NCBI GenBank assembly: GCA_035528065.1
Contig: DATKZH010000084.1
Location: 1-64,000 of the forward strand
Direction of reading: 5' to 3'
Source: DATKZH01 sp035528065
GTDB taxonomy: Bacteria; Planctomycetota; Planctomycetia; Pirellulales; Thermoguttaceae
DNA: 64,000 nt
Shown: piece by piece, positions 9,153 through 18,522 of the stretch
Layout: the number at the start of each line of letters is the position of its first letter
Position numbering within the stretch: the first letter of the stretch is position 1
Position numbers and translations under genes: made by a program
The notes under the pieces: model-generated
The model's input: only the letters and a program-made list of their open reading frames with translations
Told to the model about the DNA's origin: nothing
Databases searched by the model: none

Positions 9153-12100
9153 CTACGGCCGTGGGGATTCGGCCACGAACACGTCGTCGAACCAAGCCGT
9201 GCCGCTATGGCCGCGGAGCAGGAGGTAGACGTTGACGTTGCGGATCGGCTTGGCCGGCTCGATGGTCAACTGGCCGTGCTGCGAGCCGGTGGTGCCGGTC
9301 TGCCAGTCGATCGTCTGGCCGTACAGCGGGGTGCCATCGGTGTAGTAGATGTCGACATAGATGCAGAAGCCCCGGCCCTGGTGGCCGCTGACGCTCTCCG
9401 CCCTGGCGTGCCCGCGGACCACGATCGGGCGAGGGGCGTCCTGGTTGAGCGTGATGGTTTGCGACGCGCCGCTCCGTTCGGTGGGCGAGTTGTTGTGGAG
9501 CTTGAGGCTCCGCCGGCCGCCGTGGGCCTGCGACGCGTCGATTTCCAGGCTCCCTTCGTTTTTCGCCCAGTGGGCGTCTTCCTCCTCAAAGCCCGGGTTC
9601 TTCAATCGATTGAGCGATCCCGGCAGGTAGGAAACCGCCTCGGAAAAATCGAGCGGGACCGAGAGCTTCGAGGAAGCAAGCTCGGCGTGGATTTCGTACG
9701 TTCCGGGCTTGGTCTGCCGGCCGGGGATCACCGCAAGTCGGATCGTCTTCGTCGATTTCGCGTCCAGCGTCCCGCGATCCAGCGAGGGTTGCGCGGTCCA
9801 GCCTTGCGGAAGCAGCGTGCGGAGCGAGACGTCGGTGGGCGTCGCGGCGTTGTTGGCCACGTCGATCGCCAGTTGGAACTGGTCGCCCGACGGCGACACG
9901 TCATCCAGGCGCATCGCCGCGATGATGGCCGGCACGACGCGAACCTCGGCGGTCGCCTTCAGCAGGAGCGACGCCCCGGTAGGCGACGCGACCGTGGCCA
10001 TGCCCACGAGCTGGCCGGTGGTGCCCAGGGCGTCTTGCGGGACCGCGACGCGGAACGCACCGTCGCCCTGCGACCGGCACGCCCATCCCGCCGGAGGCCG
10101 GACCGCGTAGCGGACCTGGGACTTCGCCACCCCCTCACACCGAACGCGGACCGGCAGCTCCTCACCGTGGACGGCCACCGGCGATACCTCGAGGCGCGGC
10201 CCCCGAACGCCCATCAGCACGGAGCCGACCAGCGCGAGCCGGGCGGCCGCGTCGTCCAACTCGCGAAGCCCGCGCCGGCACGGGTTCTGGAGCTTGTTGT
10301 CCTCGATCCATTTCCTGTGCGCGTACGCGCCCTTCAACAGCGAAAGAGAGGCGTCGCGTAGGGCATCGCCACGGGCGTCCCCGAGCTTGCCGACCTCGGC
10401 TTCGAGCTTCGCAAACCGCGAATCGATCTCCTGCAATTGCGCGTCGGTCGGGTGCTCGTACCACTGGTCCATTCCCGGGTCGACCACGTACTGGCGATCC
10501 GGGTCGCTTGAGGGCGTGACGGAGATTTCGTCGATCCAGACCGTGCCGGGACATTTCCGCAGCTCGAGGGACAATTGGATGCTCCGCAGGGATCGCTCGG
10601 GCGTGATGAGGATCTCTTTCTCGCGCCAGTCGTACGTGCCCGGGTCGACGTCGTACGCGGTCCTCTTTCGCTCGGTGAACCGGGTTCTCATGTTGACGTG
10701 GCAGAGCACGGCGCGGACCGAGAGCCCGCCCTGGTCGCTCGGCTCGACGCCGTCGCACTTCAGCCGCAGCCGGAGCTTCAAGGGCTCGGGCTCGTCCTGG
10801 TAGAGCATCACCCATTGCGTCGCTCCCTTGACCTGGCTCGGCGACTCGTTGGCGAGCTTGAGGCACGAGCGGGTGTCGACATCGGCACGTTCGTAGGCGT
10901 CGTTGCCGACGGCCGGCCAATGGACCAGCGACTCGGGGCGGTCGCGGTCGATCTCGCGCATCTGTCGCCGCAGGGCGAGGTTTTCGAGGATCTCTTGGGC
11001 ATGACTCTTGGCCAGTTTCTCCTTCGAGGCGACGTGCAGCACGGCCAGTGACTCGGGCCCGACGTGCAACGGGACCTGCCATCGATCGCCCTCCACACGC
11101 GACTCGGCCAGCCACCGCAGCGCCACCTCGTCGACGACCACAGGCTCGTTCGGCACGGCGGCGGCCGGGATCGAGATCACGGTATCCACGGCCTCGGGCC
11201 GGTCGTTGAGCACGGTGAAGAAGACCTCGCCCTGCTCCGGCGTTCCGAACCGCTCCAGGGCGAGGCTCGGGTCACCGCTTCGGGCGAGCGTCAAGGGCTC
11301 CCATCCGGCCCGGGCGATCTGCTGACACAGGGCCTGGTACTTGCGATGGTTGGGGCGGTCCCGTTCGTACCACTCGGCGTGGTCCCAATAGCGCGAGCCC
11401 GGGCCGAGGCCGCTGGGGGGCCAGTCGAAGAAGCCGGGGAAGACGCCGTACGCCACGCACCGCTTTATGAACAGGGCGAAGTCGTCCTCGGTCAGTTCGC
11501 TGAAGTTCCCCTTCAGAAGCGTCACGAACGGCTTCTGCCGGCAGATGCTCCGCACGTAGTTGAAGCTCGACCGGTCGATCCTGAGGCCGGTCTCCGCGCC
11601 CATCACGTCGAGATACGGAGCCGTGTAGAAGCTGCTCCCCATCGCCCCGTTCATCATCGTGATCTTTCCCTCCGCGTGGAGGCGCTCGGCCGTCTCCCGG
11701 GCGAACTCGACCGACGAGAAGTAGTTGTAGAGGAACGGCTTTTTCGCCACCGGGTCCCAGATCGGCGGGTAGCCGGCGTGGGGGAAATGCTCGCGGCGGT
11801 AGTTGATGCCCGTGGTGATGCCGTCGTAGTAGAACCCGTCCAGCTCGCCGCCGCGGCGCTCGCGGTAGCTCTGGAACACGCCCGGGATGCGCCCGAGCAT
11901 GTGCTTGCCGTAGGGCAGCTCGGGGTCGAGGTTGTACTGGGCGATGATGTGGCCGTAGACGGCCGTCCGCTTGATCGAGAGCTTGCCGTCGGCGTCGTGG
12001 AGCCCGGAGGCGTCGAAGATCTCGGCGCTCCCGGTCTGGCGTCGGAAGTGCTCCCGCATCGCGGCAAGCTGCCGCTCGTACGACGGCTCCGGGTCGGTCT

Positions 12101-13124
12101 CCGGACTGTAGTCGGGGATGTTGGCGAACATGCCGGCATGGGTGAAATAGGTGAGGCTGTCGACGCCCAGCCGGTCGTCGTACCCCGGCTCCGGCGCGCC
12201 CTCCTGAAAGGCGAAGCGGAGCTCGTTGGCGTGATCGACTCCCGAGAGCCCGGAGAACGCCATCCACATGCCTTCCTTGCGCACGTGCTTTGCGAAGAAG
12301 TGGGGGAAGAGACGGTAGTAGCGGTCCAGCGCGCTTCGCATGCCCCAGTCGGGGTCGCAACGGTAGAGATAGAACGTCAGTTCCGCCGTGCTCGACGGCG
12401 CGGTCTCCCGGGCGAGCGCCACGTCGTACACGATGTAGAACAACCGCTTGTCGGCATCGTAGCCGGTGCGGAAGATGCGGGGCTGGTCGAGCGGAACCGC
12501 GTAACAAAGGCCGACCGGGCCGGTGATCACACTACAGAAGTTGACCGAATGCGACCCCATGTTGAGCGCCGGCTTGTCGCGCCATTCGGGCAACGCCGCG
12601 AACTCGCGCATCCCCTGCGACCGCTCGTACGTTCCGCTCGTGCCGATCTGGCGCACGGTCTCCATGTCGTCCCACCACTGCCAGCGGTCGGCGTGGATCG
12701 GCAGGGCAAACCGGACCAACAGCCCCCGGTCCCCGCCCGAGGTGTCGCCCACGGTGAGCTTCACCCGGATCAGCTCGCCGGTCGACTCGTATCGGGCCGC
12801 CAGGCGGAGCGACAAGGCGTCCAAAGCCGCCTCCCGGACGACGGTCTTCCCGCCGTCGCCGGCGCCCGCCTTCGCCTCGACCGGCACGAACTGGGGGCCG
12901 CGGGTCACGTCGCAGACGCTCACCGGATGAAACTCGGCAAGGTCGTCCGGCAGGAGTCGCTCGCCGCCGACCGAAAGGCCCGTCAAGGCCCCGGTCTCGG
13001 AGATGCTGATCGAAAGCTGGTCGCCCGTGGTCGCCGTGGTCTCTGCGGAGAGCGCGTTTGCCGCGCCGGCCGCCAGGAGGAGCAGAAAGAAACGAACGCT
13101 TGCGCGCCGGTGCATCAGTGCCAT
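9153..13124 (-). CDS. Giant secreted glycoside-hydrolase-like protein
   Basis: A 1323-residue exported protein with a signal peptide (VRFFLLLLAAGAANALSA). The N-terminal 250 residues look like a beta-sandwich. Residues of about 280-640 have the look of a TIM-barrel glycosidase (GMWMAFSGL, LDGFYYDGITTG, FFDWPPSGLGPG, with several Asp/Glu at strand ends). The C-terminal half has two beta-sandwich, carbohydrate-binding-like modules with W-x-D-E/D-V/I endings (GTVWIDEISVTP near residue 880 and TAWFDDVFVAE at the very C-terminus). The exact GH family is not recognised and no catalytic pair can be assigned with confidence. The start is the second codon of a GTG-ATG pair, with GGAGG 7 nt upstream. 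It is probably surface or periplasmic polysaccharide processing. Confidence 0.75.
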   Translation of the reverse strand: MALMHRRASVRFFLLLLAAGAANALSAETTATTGDQLSISISETGALTGLSVGGERLLPDDLAEFHPVSVCDVTRGPQFVPVEAKAGAGDGGKTVVREAALDALSLRLAARYESTGELIRVKLTVGDTSGGDRGLLVRFALPIHADRWQWWDDMETVRQIGTSGTYERSQGMREFAALPEWRDKPALNMGSHSVNFCSVITGPVGLCYAVPLDQPRIFRTGYDADKRLFYIVYDVALARETAPSSTAELTFYLYRCDPDWGMRSALDRYYRLFPHFFAKHVRKEGMWMAFSGLSGVDHANELRFAFQEGAPEPGYDDRLGVDSLTYFTHAGMFANIPDYSPETDPEPSYERQLAAMREHFRRQTGSAEIFDASGLHDADGKLSIKRTAVYGHIIAQYNLDPELPYGKHMLGRIPGVFQSYRERRGGELDGFYYDGITTGINYRREHFPHAGYPPIWDPVAKKPFLYNYFSSVEFARETAERLHAEGKITMMNGAMGSSFYTAPYLDVMGAETGLRIDRSSFNYVRSICRQKPFVTLLKGNFSELTEDDFALFIKRCVAYGVFPGFFDWPPSGLGPGSRYWDHAEWYERDRPNHRKYQALCQQIARAGWEPLTLARSGDPSLALERFGTPEQGEVFFTVLNDRPEAVDTVISIPAAAVPNEPVVVDEVALRWLAESRVEGDRWQVPLHVGPESLAVLHVASKEKLAKSHAQEILENLALRRQMREIDRDRPESLVHWPAVGNDAYERADVDTRSCLKLANESPSQVKGATQWVMLYQDEPEPLKLRLRLKCDGVEPSDQGGLSVRAVLCHVNMRTRFTERKRTAYDVDPGTYDWREKEILITPERSLRSIQLSLELRKCPGTVWIDEISVTPSSDPDRQYVVDPGMDQWYEHPTDAQLQEIDSRFAKLEAEVGKLGDARGDALRDASLSLLKGAYAHRKWIEDNKLQNPCRRGLRELDDAAARLALVGSVLMGVRGPRLEVSPVAVHGEELPVRVRCEGVAKSQVRYAVRPPAGWACRSQGDGAFRVAVPQDALGTTGQLVGMATVASPTGASLLLKATAEVRVVPAIIAAMRLDDVSPSGDQFQLAIDVANNAATPTDVSLRTLLPQGWTAQPSLDRGTLDAKSTKTIRLAVIPGRQTKPGTYEIHAELASSKLSVPLDFSEAVSYLPGSLNRLKNPGFEEEDAHWAKNEGSLEIDASQAHGGRRSLKLHNNSPTERSGASQTITLNQDAPRPIVVRGHARAESVSGHQGRGFCIYVDIYYTDGTPLYGQTIDWQTGTTGSQHGQLTIEPAKPIRNVNVYLLLRGHSGTAWFDDVFVAESPRP

Positions 13125-13164
13125 CACTCAGCCTCCGAATGGGACATCGACCGCCAACCTACGA

Positions 13165-13183
13165 GTGGCACGGGCATCTTGCC
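13165..13183. repeat. Partial copy of the GGGTGC-type hairpin
   Basis: This 19-bp stretch is the reverse complement of one hairpin half of the element at 34341-34390 (GTGGCACGGGCATCTTGCC). The following bases up to about 13260 contain only decayed complementary pieces (CCGTGCC). It looks like a degenerate remnant of a twin-hairpin element just upstream of the giant glycosidase-like gene. Confidence 0.45.
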
Positions 13184-13340
13184 ATCGGAGCACGTCCTTG
13201 CCGCGTCCGCCCTTCTCGAAACGTCCGTTCCCGTGCCTGCCATTGCCCATCATCGTGGCGGGCGGTGGAGCGGTTGTCAACGAAGGCGTTGCTTCGAGAA
13301 GACTCCGCAGTTCCAAGTCTGCAGTACACGAAGCCGGGGC

Positions 13341-13409
13341 GGCTGGGGTCGAGCGCAGCGAGCCCCCGGAAACCGGGCACCTGGGGGCTCACTTCGTTCG
13401 ACCCCAGCC
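13341..13409. repeat. Twin-hairpin palindromic element (GGCTGGGGTCGA type)
   Basis: A 69-bp inverted pair. The left unit begins GGCTGGGGTCGA and runs to CCCCC; the right unit is its reverse complement with three substitutions. Each unit can fold alone through CTGGGG/CCCCAG (with G-T wobble on the left), or the whole forms one long imperfect stem. A second copy, in inverted orientation, lies at 31007-31083. The remainder of the 13125-13529 gap shows no supported gene. Confidence 0.85.
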
Positions 13410-13529
13410 ACCCTTCGCAAGACTCGGGTCTACTGAGACTGCGAGGGGAAAACTCGACACGGAGAGCCTGCGCGAGCCGGGGGGCCTCCCGGCGGCATGA
13501 GCGGCGGTGGGGCACCGAGCAGACCACTG

Positions 13530-16500
13530 CTACCGCGGGCCGATCCGCTCTTCTTCCTCCTGGATCACGATCCGCGGAGTGAGGAGCACGAGCGTCCTTC
13601 CGGTCGGTGCCGTGGCTTGATCCGCCGCCTGCAACGACTCGGTCACGTCGACCAGCAGCGTCCGGCCATCGCGCACGACGACGGCCGCGCCATCGAAAGA
13701 ACCGTTTTGGGCAACACGCGCCGCCTCAAGGAAAGGGCCGTTGATGCGAATGCTGCGGTGATCCTCGGAGATCACGCATTGCACCGTCAGGTTGCTCAGG
13801 CTCTGCGCCGCCCCGCCGGCTTCCGGCGCCAGGTCGACCACGGCCAACTGCCCGTTGTACAGCTTGGCGATCGGCAGCCGCCGGATGCTGGCGCCCTCCA
13901 ACGCCCTTGCGACGGCTCGAAGCCGGCGGGCGTCTTGGGGTGCCAGGGCCTTGCAGTGGTCGTCGGAGGCGAAGTCGCACCCGTGGCGCTCGAGCACGCC
14001 GTCGCTGGCGCGAACGACTTCCGTCTCCAGGAACAACTGCACGTCCTGCATTCGCCGAAGCTGTTCGAGCAGATCGACGATCTCTTCGTGGACTTCCTGC
14101 GTCTGATTGACCACCAGGCTGAGGTTCGTCTTCAACGGGGCGATCGTGCCTGGCCCGCCGACGACTTCCCACGTATCCGGGGCGACCGTCGTCTCGATCA
14201 GGTCGATGAGCGATTCGTAGTCGGCCTCGGGCGCGTTGGCGCCGGTCACCGGCTCGTTGTAGCTCGCCCCGACCACCACGCCCTCGGGTCCGACTAGAGG
14301 AACCACCAGGTCGGCGACGTCGTAGACCTTCACACTTTGGGGATACTTCGCGAGCAGATCGTGCACCGAGTGGGCCATCGGGAGCGCCGCCACCGGGAGT
14401 TCGGCCATCGGGAGCGCCGCCACCTGGGGTGGGACTTTCTCGGCCCGGAGCATCACCAACATCGACTGCGGTCGGCCGCGATCGTCCTTCGTCTCCAGCC
14501 CGCCGATCATCAGTGTCTTGCCGAGGGCGATCTCCACGCCGGCGTCCCATTGCGTGGTCTTCACCTCGGGAAGTTGTATCGCTTGCGCCTGTCCCTTCGA
14601 GTTGGTGAAGTCGAAGACCTCCACGCTGAGGATCTTGGAGAGGGTGAGCCCGCAGTCGAGCCGCAGCTCGCGATCATCCTGCAACTGCGGCCGCACGCGG
14701 ACCTGAAGCCCTTCGGTGACCGCGTGAATCCGCGGACGTCCGCATTCCTCGATCCCCACCACAAACGGTCTTTCCGAGAGGTTGGAGATGAATGCCGACT
14801 GGCCGTTGAACACCGTGACCTTCGGGACGGCCAACACGTTGGCCCGGCGGTCGGCCTCCATCCGCTCGAGGATCGACCCGGCCCGCTTTTCGTCGAGGAC
14901 CTCGCACATCACCGGCAGGCTTTTCTCGACCACCGTCTTCGCCGAGCCGGGACGCGGCGACGTGTCGTCAGGCAGCCGAGGCGCGGGCGAATCGGCCGAA
15001 CCCGGCGGGGCCGGCAACGTCGACTCCGCCGACTCCTCCGCCGGCATCACCGTCCACTTCGCACCAATCGCCTCGATCGATTTCGGCGAGCCGGTGAAGA
15101 TCCGGGCCTCAATCGTGATGATCTGGTCGAAGCGATGCTCTCGCATCGTCTCCAACGCCGAGGCAATGCGCGCGTGTGCTTCGTCGTCGCCGTGGACCAC
15201 CAGCTCGGTGCCGCGGCGCATCATGCGACCCGAAGGCACGCCGCACACTCTACTCACCAGGTCGACCAGCACGTCTCGTGCCTGCTCCTGGTTCAACCCG
15301 CATTCCGCTCCCAACTTGCCAATGAGTTCGCCCAATTCATAGGGGCGCGTGGTCGAGTCTTCCGCAACGCTCCCGGAGGCATCGACCCACGCGCCGACCT
15401 GGGCACCGGCCGCGGCGCCCAGACGCGCACCAAGCCGGGCCATCCGGGATTCCCCGCTCGCTTCCGGCTCGCTCTCCCCGTTCGGACGCTCGGCATCCCG
15501 GACGGGCGCCGCCTCGAAGAACTCGGGCTCGGCCTCTTCTTCGCCGGCCGCCACGACGATCGCCGCGCCCGGTAGCGCCGCGGCCGCCGCCGCCAGCATC
15601 ACCGCCCAACACCACCAAGGGCTCCGCTTGTGACCTCCCTGTCCAAGCTTCATGATTCGCTCCAGTCTTCTCGAAGTGACATCGACGGGACGAACGCCGG
15701 GCAACGCCGGCACAGGTTTGAGAGTGCGTTTGCGCTCCAGCACGTCGAGCAGGCTTCGGGCGTAGCTCGCCGGGCTGCAACGGAGCTCGGCCACGACCGC
15801 CTCGTCACAGCATCGCTCGGCCTCGCGCGACACCAGCCGGCTCACCCACCACACCAAGGGATGAAACCACCAGACGGCCTCGGCCAGCACCTGGAGGACG
15901 CCCACCCACAGGTCGCCCCGACGCACGTGCACGAGCTCGTGCGCCAGAAGCGGCTCCAGCTCCTCGGGCCTCTTGTCGCGAACGATGATCTCGGGCAGAA
16001 GCACGGTGGGACGCCACAGCCCGATCACCGCCGGCCCGACCCGGGCGCGCGTGACCACGAGCCGTGCCGGGCGGCGCAGCCCCAGCCGCCGCGAAAGCCG
16101 CGAGAGCCGGGCGACCAGCCGGTGGTTGGTTCCGTCGTCGCAAGAGGCGGATCGACGCATCACGCGCAGGCAACCGGCCCAACGCACACCGGCCAGCCCG
16201 AGCATGACCAGCGTTCCGCTCGCCCAGCCGGCGACCAGAACCAACGGCATCCCGGGCCATCGACTCGCCCGGGGGGCCGCGCCGAGGTCGGACTCGTCGA
16301 CCGCCCGCAGGTTCACGACGACGTCGGGCCCCGTCTCGCCGAACGCTTCCCGCTCGCCGCGTTGCGTTGCGCAAGCCGAGGCGAGCCGCGCAAGGTCGCG
16401 CCGTCGATCGTTGGCCGGCGATGAAGCCTCGCGACCGTCGTGCGCCGACGCGGCGGGCTCGCCCGCCAGCATCCAGCAGAAGACGCCGCTGGGGCTGCTC

Positions 16501-16673
16501 CACACGGGCGGCGTGATGCACTTGGCCAGGACCACGAGCCAGAGCGCGTGGGCCAGGTGAGGGCGGTTCCGCGCCGCGAGCCGGGCCACCAACGCCACGA
16601 CCGCGATCAGGAGCGTCACTTGCCAGAGCTGCATCCAGGCCGCCTGGGCCCATTCACTACCGGGCGCCGTCAT
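13530..16673 (-). CDS. BlaR1-like M56 metallopeptidase sensor fused to secretin-like domains
   Basis: A 1047-residue membrane protein. The N-terminal half is a BlaR1/MecR1-type antirepressor: membrane helices around residues 15-50 and 140-165, then a cytoplasmic zinc peptidase with HELVH at 245-249 and the downstream EAERCCDEAV helix, and a last helix near 355-375. Such proteases sense an envelope signal and trigger cleavage of BlaI-type repressors. Instead of a penicillin-binding sensor, the exported C-terminus has two secretin/STN-like blocks: about 445-745 (LAVPKVTVFNGQSAFI, then LGKTLMIGGLETKDDRG) and about 785-1045 (ESLIDLIETTVAPDTW, VVNQTQEVHEEIVDLLEQL). Between them is a tandem VAALPMAELPVAALPMA repeat (about 751-767). 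GGAGG lies 6 nt before the ATG. The gene overlaps blaI by 17 nt. Confidence 0.85.
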   Translation of the reverse strand: MTAPGSEWAQAAWMQLWQVTLLIAVVALVARLAARNRPHLAHALWLVVLAKCITPPVWSSPSGVFCWMLAGEPAASAHDGREASSPANDRRRDLARLASACATQRGEREAFGETGPDVVVNLRAVDESDLGAAPRASRWPGMPLVLVAGWASGTLVMLGLAGVRWAGCLRVMRRSASCDDGTNHRLVARLSRLSRRLGLRRPARLVVTRARVGPAVIGLWRPTVLLPEIIVRDKRPEELEPLLAHELVHVRRGDLWVGVLQVLAEAVWWFHPLVWWVSRLVSREAERCCDEAVVAELRCSPASYARSLLDVLERKRTLKPVPALPGVRPVDVTSRRLERIMKLGQGGHKRSPWWCWAVMLAAAAAALPGAAIVVAAGEEEAEPEFFEAAPVRDAERPNGESEPEASGESRMARLGARLGAAAGAQVGAWVDASGSVAEDSTTRPYELGELIGKLGAECGLNQEQARDVLVDLVSRVCGVPSGRMMRRGTELVVHGDDEAHARIASALETMREHRFDQIITIEARIFTGSPKSIEAIGAKWTVMPAEESAESTLPAPPGSADSPAPRLPDDTSPRPGSAKTVVEKSLPVMCEVLDEKRAGSILERMEADRRANVLAVPKVTVFNGQSAFISNLSERPFVVGIEECGRPRIHAVTEGLQVRVRPQLQDDRELRLDCGLTLSKILSVEVFDFTNSKGQAQAIQLPEVKTTQWDAGVEIALGKTLMIGGLETKDDRGRPQSMLVMLRAEKVPPQVAALPMAELPVAALPMAHSVHDLLAKYPQSVKVYDVADLVVPLVGPEGVVVGASYNEPVTGANAPEADYESLIDLIETTVAPDTWEVVGGPGTIAPLKTNLSLVVNQTQEVHEEIVDLLEQLRRMQDVQLFLETEVVRASDGVLERHGCDFASDDHCKALAPQDARRLRAVARALEGASIRRLPIAKLYNGQLAVVDLAPEAGGAAQSLSNLTVQCVISEDHRSIRINGPFLEAARVAQNGSFDGAAVVVRDGRTLLVDVTESLQAADQATAPTGRTLVLLTPRIVIQEEEERIGPR

Positions 16674-17052
16674 CGCTCTCCTCCTCGAGCCGATCGAGCA
16701 ACTGGCGGAGCTGGGCGAGATCCGGCCCGCTGATGCCGCGGTCTTCGATCAGGTGGCGCACGAGCGGGAGCGTCTCGCCGCCGAACAGCCGCTCCACGAG
16801 GTCGTCGACCGTCTCCCGGATCACGGTGGCCGGCTGGACCGTGGGGACGTACACCCTGGTCCTTCCCGCGAGCCGCGATCGGGCGTAGCCCTTCCGCTCC
16901 AGCCGCCGCAAGTACGTCTGCACGGTGGTGAAGTCGACCATCCGCTCGGCGGGAAACGCCTCGTGCACCTGGCGCACGGTCGCCTCGCCAAGCTGCCAGA
17001 GCCGCCGGGCGACTTCCATTTCCCCCTTCGAGAGTGCCGGCCGCTCAGCCAT
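16657..17052 (-). CDS. blaI: BlaI/MecI-family transcriptional repressor
   Basis: A 131-residue Penicillinase_R-type repressor with an N-terminal winged helix-turn-helix (LSKGEMEVARRLWQLGEATV, then TTVQTYLRRLERKGY) and a C-terminal dimerisation helix (TVDDLVERLFGG). Members bind dyads in their own promoter and are inactivated by proteolysis triggered by a BlaR1 partner, which here is the overlapping downstream gene. The open frame reaches 17151, but the first upstream residues are unlike the family. The ATG at 17052, followed by AERPALSKGE, gives the usual length and has AAGGA upstream. The palindromic operator candidate lies directly in front. The regulon presumably includes this operon and perhaps other loci. 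Confidence 0.9.
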   Translation of the reverse strand: MAERPALSKGEMEVARRLWQLGEATVRQVHEAFPAERMVDFTTVQTYLRRLERKGYARSRLAGRTRVYVPTVQPATVIRETVDDLVERLFGGETLPLVRHLIEDRGISGPDLAQLRQLLDRLEEESDDGAR

Positions 17053-17081
17053 CGGGTGGGATTTCCTTCTTAAGGACAAAT

Positions 17082-17112
17082 GTACGTGCGCAGATTGTAC
17101 GTACATTCGTAC
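17082..17112 (-). promoter_or_regulatory. Candidate BlaI operator upstream of blaI-blaR1
   Basis: The perfect 10-bp palindrome TGTACGTACA (17096-17105) is flanked on both sides by further GTAC boxes (17082-17085 and 17109-17112). This places GTAC-centred dyads 30-60 bp before the blaI start, where autorepression by BlaI/MecI proteins usually acts. BlaI-family operators are TACA/TGTA-type dyads, which fits. The exact half-sites are inferred. Confidence 0.55.
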
Positions 17113-17329
17113 TTGAGTCAAGCCCGATCTGGCGCCGTTCGCAAGGTCCATCGCGGTTCGGAAACGCCGACAGCGAGAGGCCCGCAGAGGCCCGATTCAT
17201 CGGGGCCCGTCGACAGAATTCGACCCGTGCTCGGCTTCCGGGGCCGGATGAAGGCGGTCACCACGAACCGAAGCATACCCCGCATGCCGCACGCTTGAGA
17301 TACGCTGATGCATCACCCATGCACTATGA

Positions 17330-18232
17330 CTATAGCGGCGCGGCCCCGGACGGCCGGGAGGGGTCGCCGGGGACCGAGTCTTCCGCCTCTGGCACCGAGT
17401 CGGGCCCGGGCTGTCGGTCGCGGCGGGCCAGCGACGCCAGTCGCTCGGCGGTCGGCTGGTCGACGGCGATGCGGCGGATGGCGGTGGCCCGGCCCGTTTC
17501 CGGGTCGACGTCGACGATACTGCCGTGGAGACGCACGTCGTCCTTGGCCACTTCGAAGTGGGTGGGGCGGAAGGTTCGGGTGGTTTCTAGGACGCGATCG
17601 ACGCGGCGGCCGAGGATGCTGTCGTGCGGGCCGGCCATGCCCACGTCGCACTGGAAGGCGGTGCCGCCGGGCAGCAGTTGCTCGTCGGCCGTGGGCACGT
17701 GGGTATGCGTGCCCAGCACGGCCGAGACGCGCCCGTCCAGATGGCGACCCATGAGCTGCTCGTCGCTGGTCGCCTCGGCGTGGAAGTCGAGGAGGATGCA
17801 CTTCACCTCGGAGGGGATCTGGGCCAGCACCCGATCCGCCGCCCGAAAGGGGCAATCGACCGGCTGCATGAACACGCGGCCGAGGAGGTTGAACACGGCC
17901 ACTTGGACGTGATCCTCGGTGGAGAGCACGGTGAACCGGCGTCCGGGGGCTTCGTCGGGATAGTTGGCCGGGCGGACGATCCGCGGCTCGGTCTGGAGCA
18001 CGGAGTAGATTTCGCGGCGGCGGTAGACGTGGTCGCCCATGGTGATGCAATCGACGCCGCCGGCGATCAGTTCGTGGTAGATAGCCGGGGTGAGCCCCGA
18101 ACCACCCGCCACGTTCTCCGCGTTGGCGACCACGAAATCGAGCGATTGCTCGATTTTGAGGCCGGGCACTGCCTTGAGGACGATCTGCCGCCCCGGTTTC
18201 CCGACGATGTCTCCGATCAGTAGTAGTCGCAC
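17330..18232 (-). CDS. ymdB: YmdB-family metallophosphoesterase
   Basis: A 300-residue member of the YmdB/TIGR00282 calcineurin-like phosphoesterases. In Bacillus subtilis, YmdB hydrolyses 2',3'-cyclic nucleotides and influences motility and biofilm gene expression. The motifs are visible in order: LLIGDIVGKPGR at the N-terminus, NAENVAGG (about residue 37), the metal-site loop MGDHVYRRRE (canonical proteins read GNH, here Asp replaces Asn), DFHAEATSDE and GTHTHVPTADE. The C-terminal 35 residues are an extra Pro/Glu/Gly-rich tail. It starts at GTG with a weak ribosome binding site and lies downstream of rny on the same strand, the same pairing seen in Firmicutes. A C-terminal remnant of a paralog lies at 213-407. 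Confidence 0.92.
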   Translation of the reverse strand: MRLLLIGDIVGKPGRQIVLKAVPGLKIEQSLDFVVANAENVAGGSGLTPAIYHELIAGGVDCITMGDHVYRRREIYSVLQTEPRIVRPANYPDEAPGRRFTVLSTEDHVQVAVFNLLGRVFMQPVDCPFRAADRVLAQIPSEVKCILLDFHAEATSDEQLMGRHLDGRVSAVLGTHTHVPTADEQLLPGGTAFQCDVGMAGPHDSILGRRVDRVLETTRTFRPTHFEVAKDDVRLHGSIVDVDPETGRATAIRRIAVDQPTAERLASLARRDRQPGPDSVPEAEDSVPGDPSRPSGAAPL

Positions 18233-18268
18233 AAGCGGAGTCTTTCTAATAGGGGGTGAGGGGGGAAC

Positions 18269-18515
18269 CGTGACGGGATGACGGGGTGACGGGGTGAAGA
18301 CGGTGACCTTGATTTCGCCGCGGTCTCATCGTTCCGACGCTTCGCGTCGGAACGCACTGCACGGACGCTTTGCGTCCTGATCAGCGACGCGAAGCGTCGC
18401 GGCAATCGCGCTCCCGCGCGAAGCGTGGGAACGATACGACCCTTTTACGCTTTCATCATTTCACCCCTTAACCACTTTACCCCTTCGCCTTGTCACCCCG
18501 TCACCCCGTCACGTC
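18269..18515. repeat. Composite element: four ACGC-loop hairpins between inverted GTGACGGG runs
   Basis: The outer boundaries are iterations of (GTGACGGG) at 18269-18296 and its inverted form (CCCCGTCAC) at 18490-18513. Inside lie four hairpins in series: CGTTCCGACGC-TTC-GCGTCGGAACG (18330-18354), GGACGC-TTT-GCGTCC, GCGACGC-GAA-GCGTCGC, and TCCCGCGC-GAA-GCGTGGGA (ending near 18430). The first two have TTC/TTT loops, the last two the complementary GAA loop, so the set is an inverted arrangement. ATCGTTCC at the left foot pairs with GGAACGAT at the right foot. It separates rny from ymdB. Confidence 0.8.
18297..18320. repeat. 24-bp direct copy of the rny 3' coding end
   Basis: These 24 bases are identical to 18557-18580, which encode the GEIKVTVL segment near the RNase Y C-terminus. 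They lie 240 bp past the rny stop on the far side of the hairpin cluster, so the cluster is bracketed by one genuine and one copied piece of rny. Flanking bases on both sides differ. This suggests that a duplication accompanied insertion or that the gene end was replaced. Confidence 0.75.
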
Positions 18516-18522
18516 GCCCCCT

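Noticed and set aside
11064..13436. 790-codon plus-strand frame opposite the giant glycosidase-like gene
   Set aside because: Antisense shadow of a GC-rich gene; the minus-strand frame has a signal peptide, Shine-Dalgarno and domain-like sequence.
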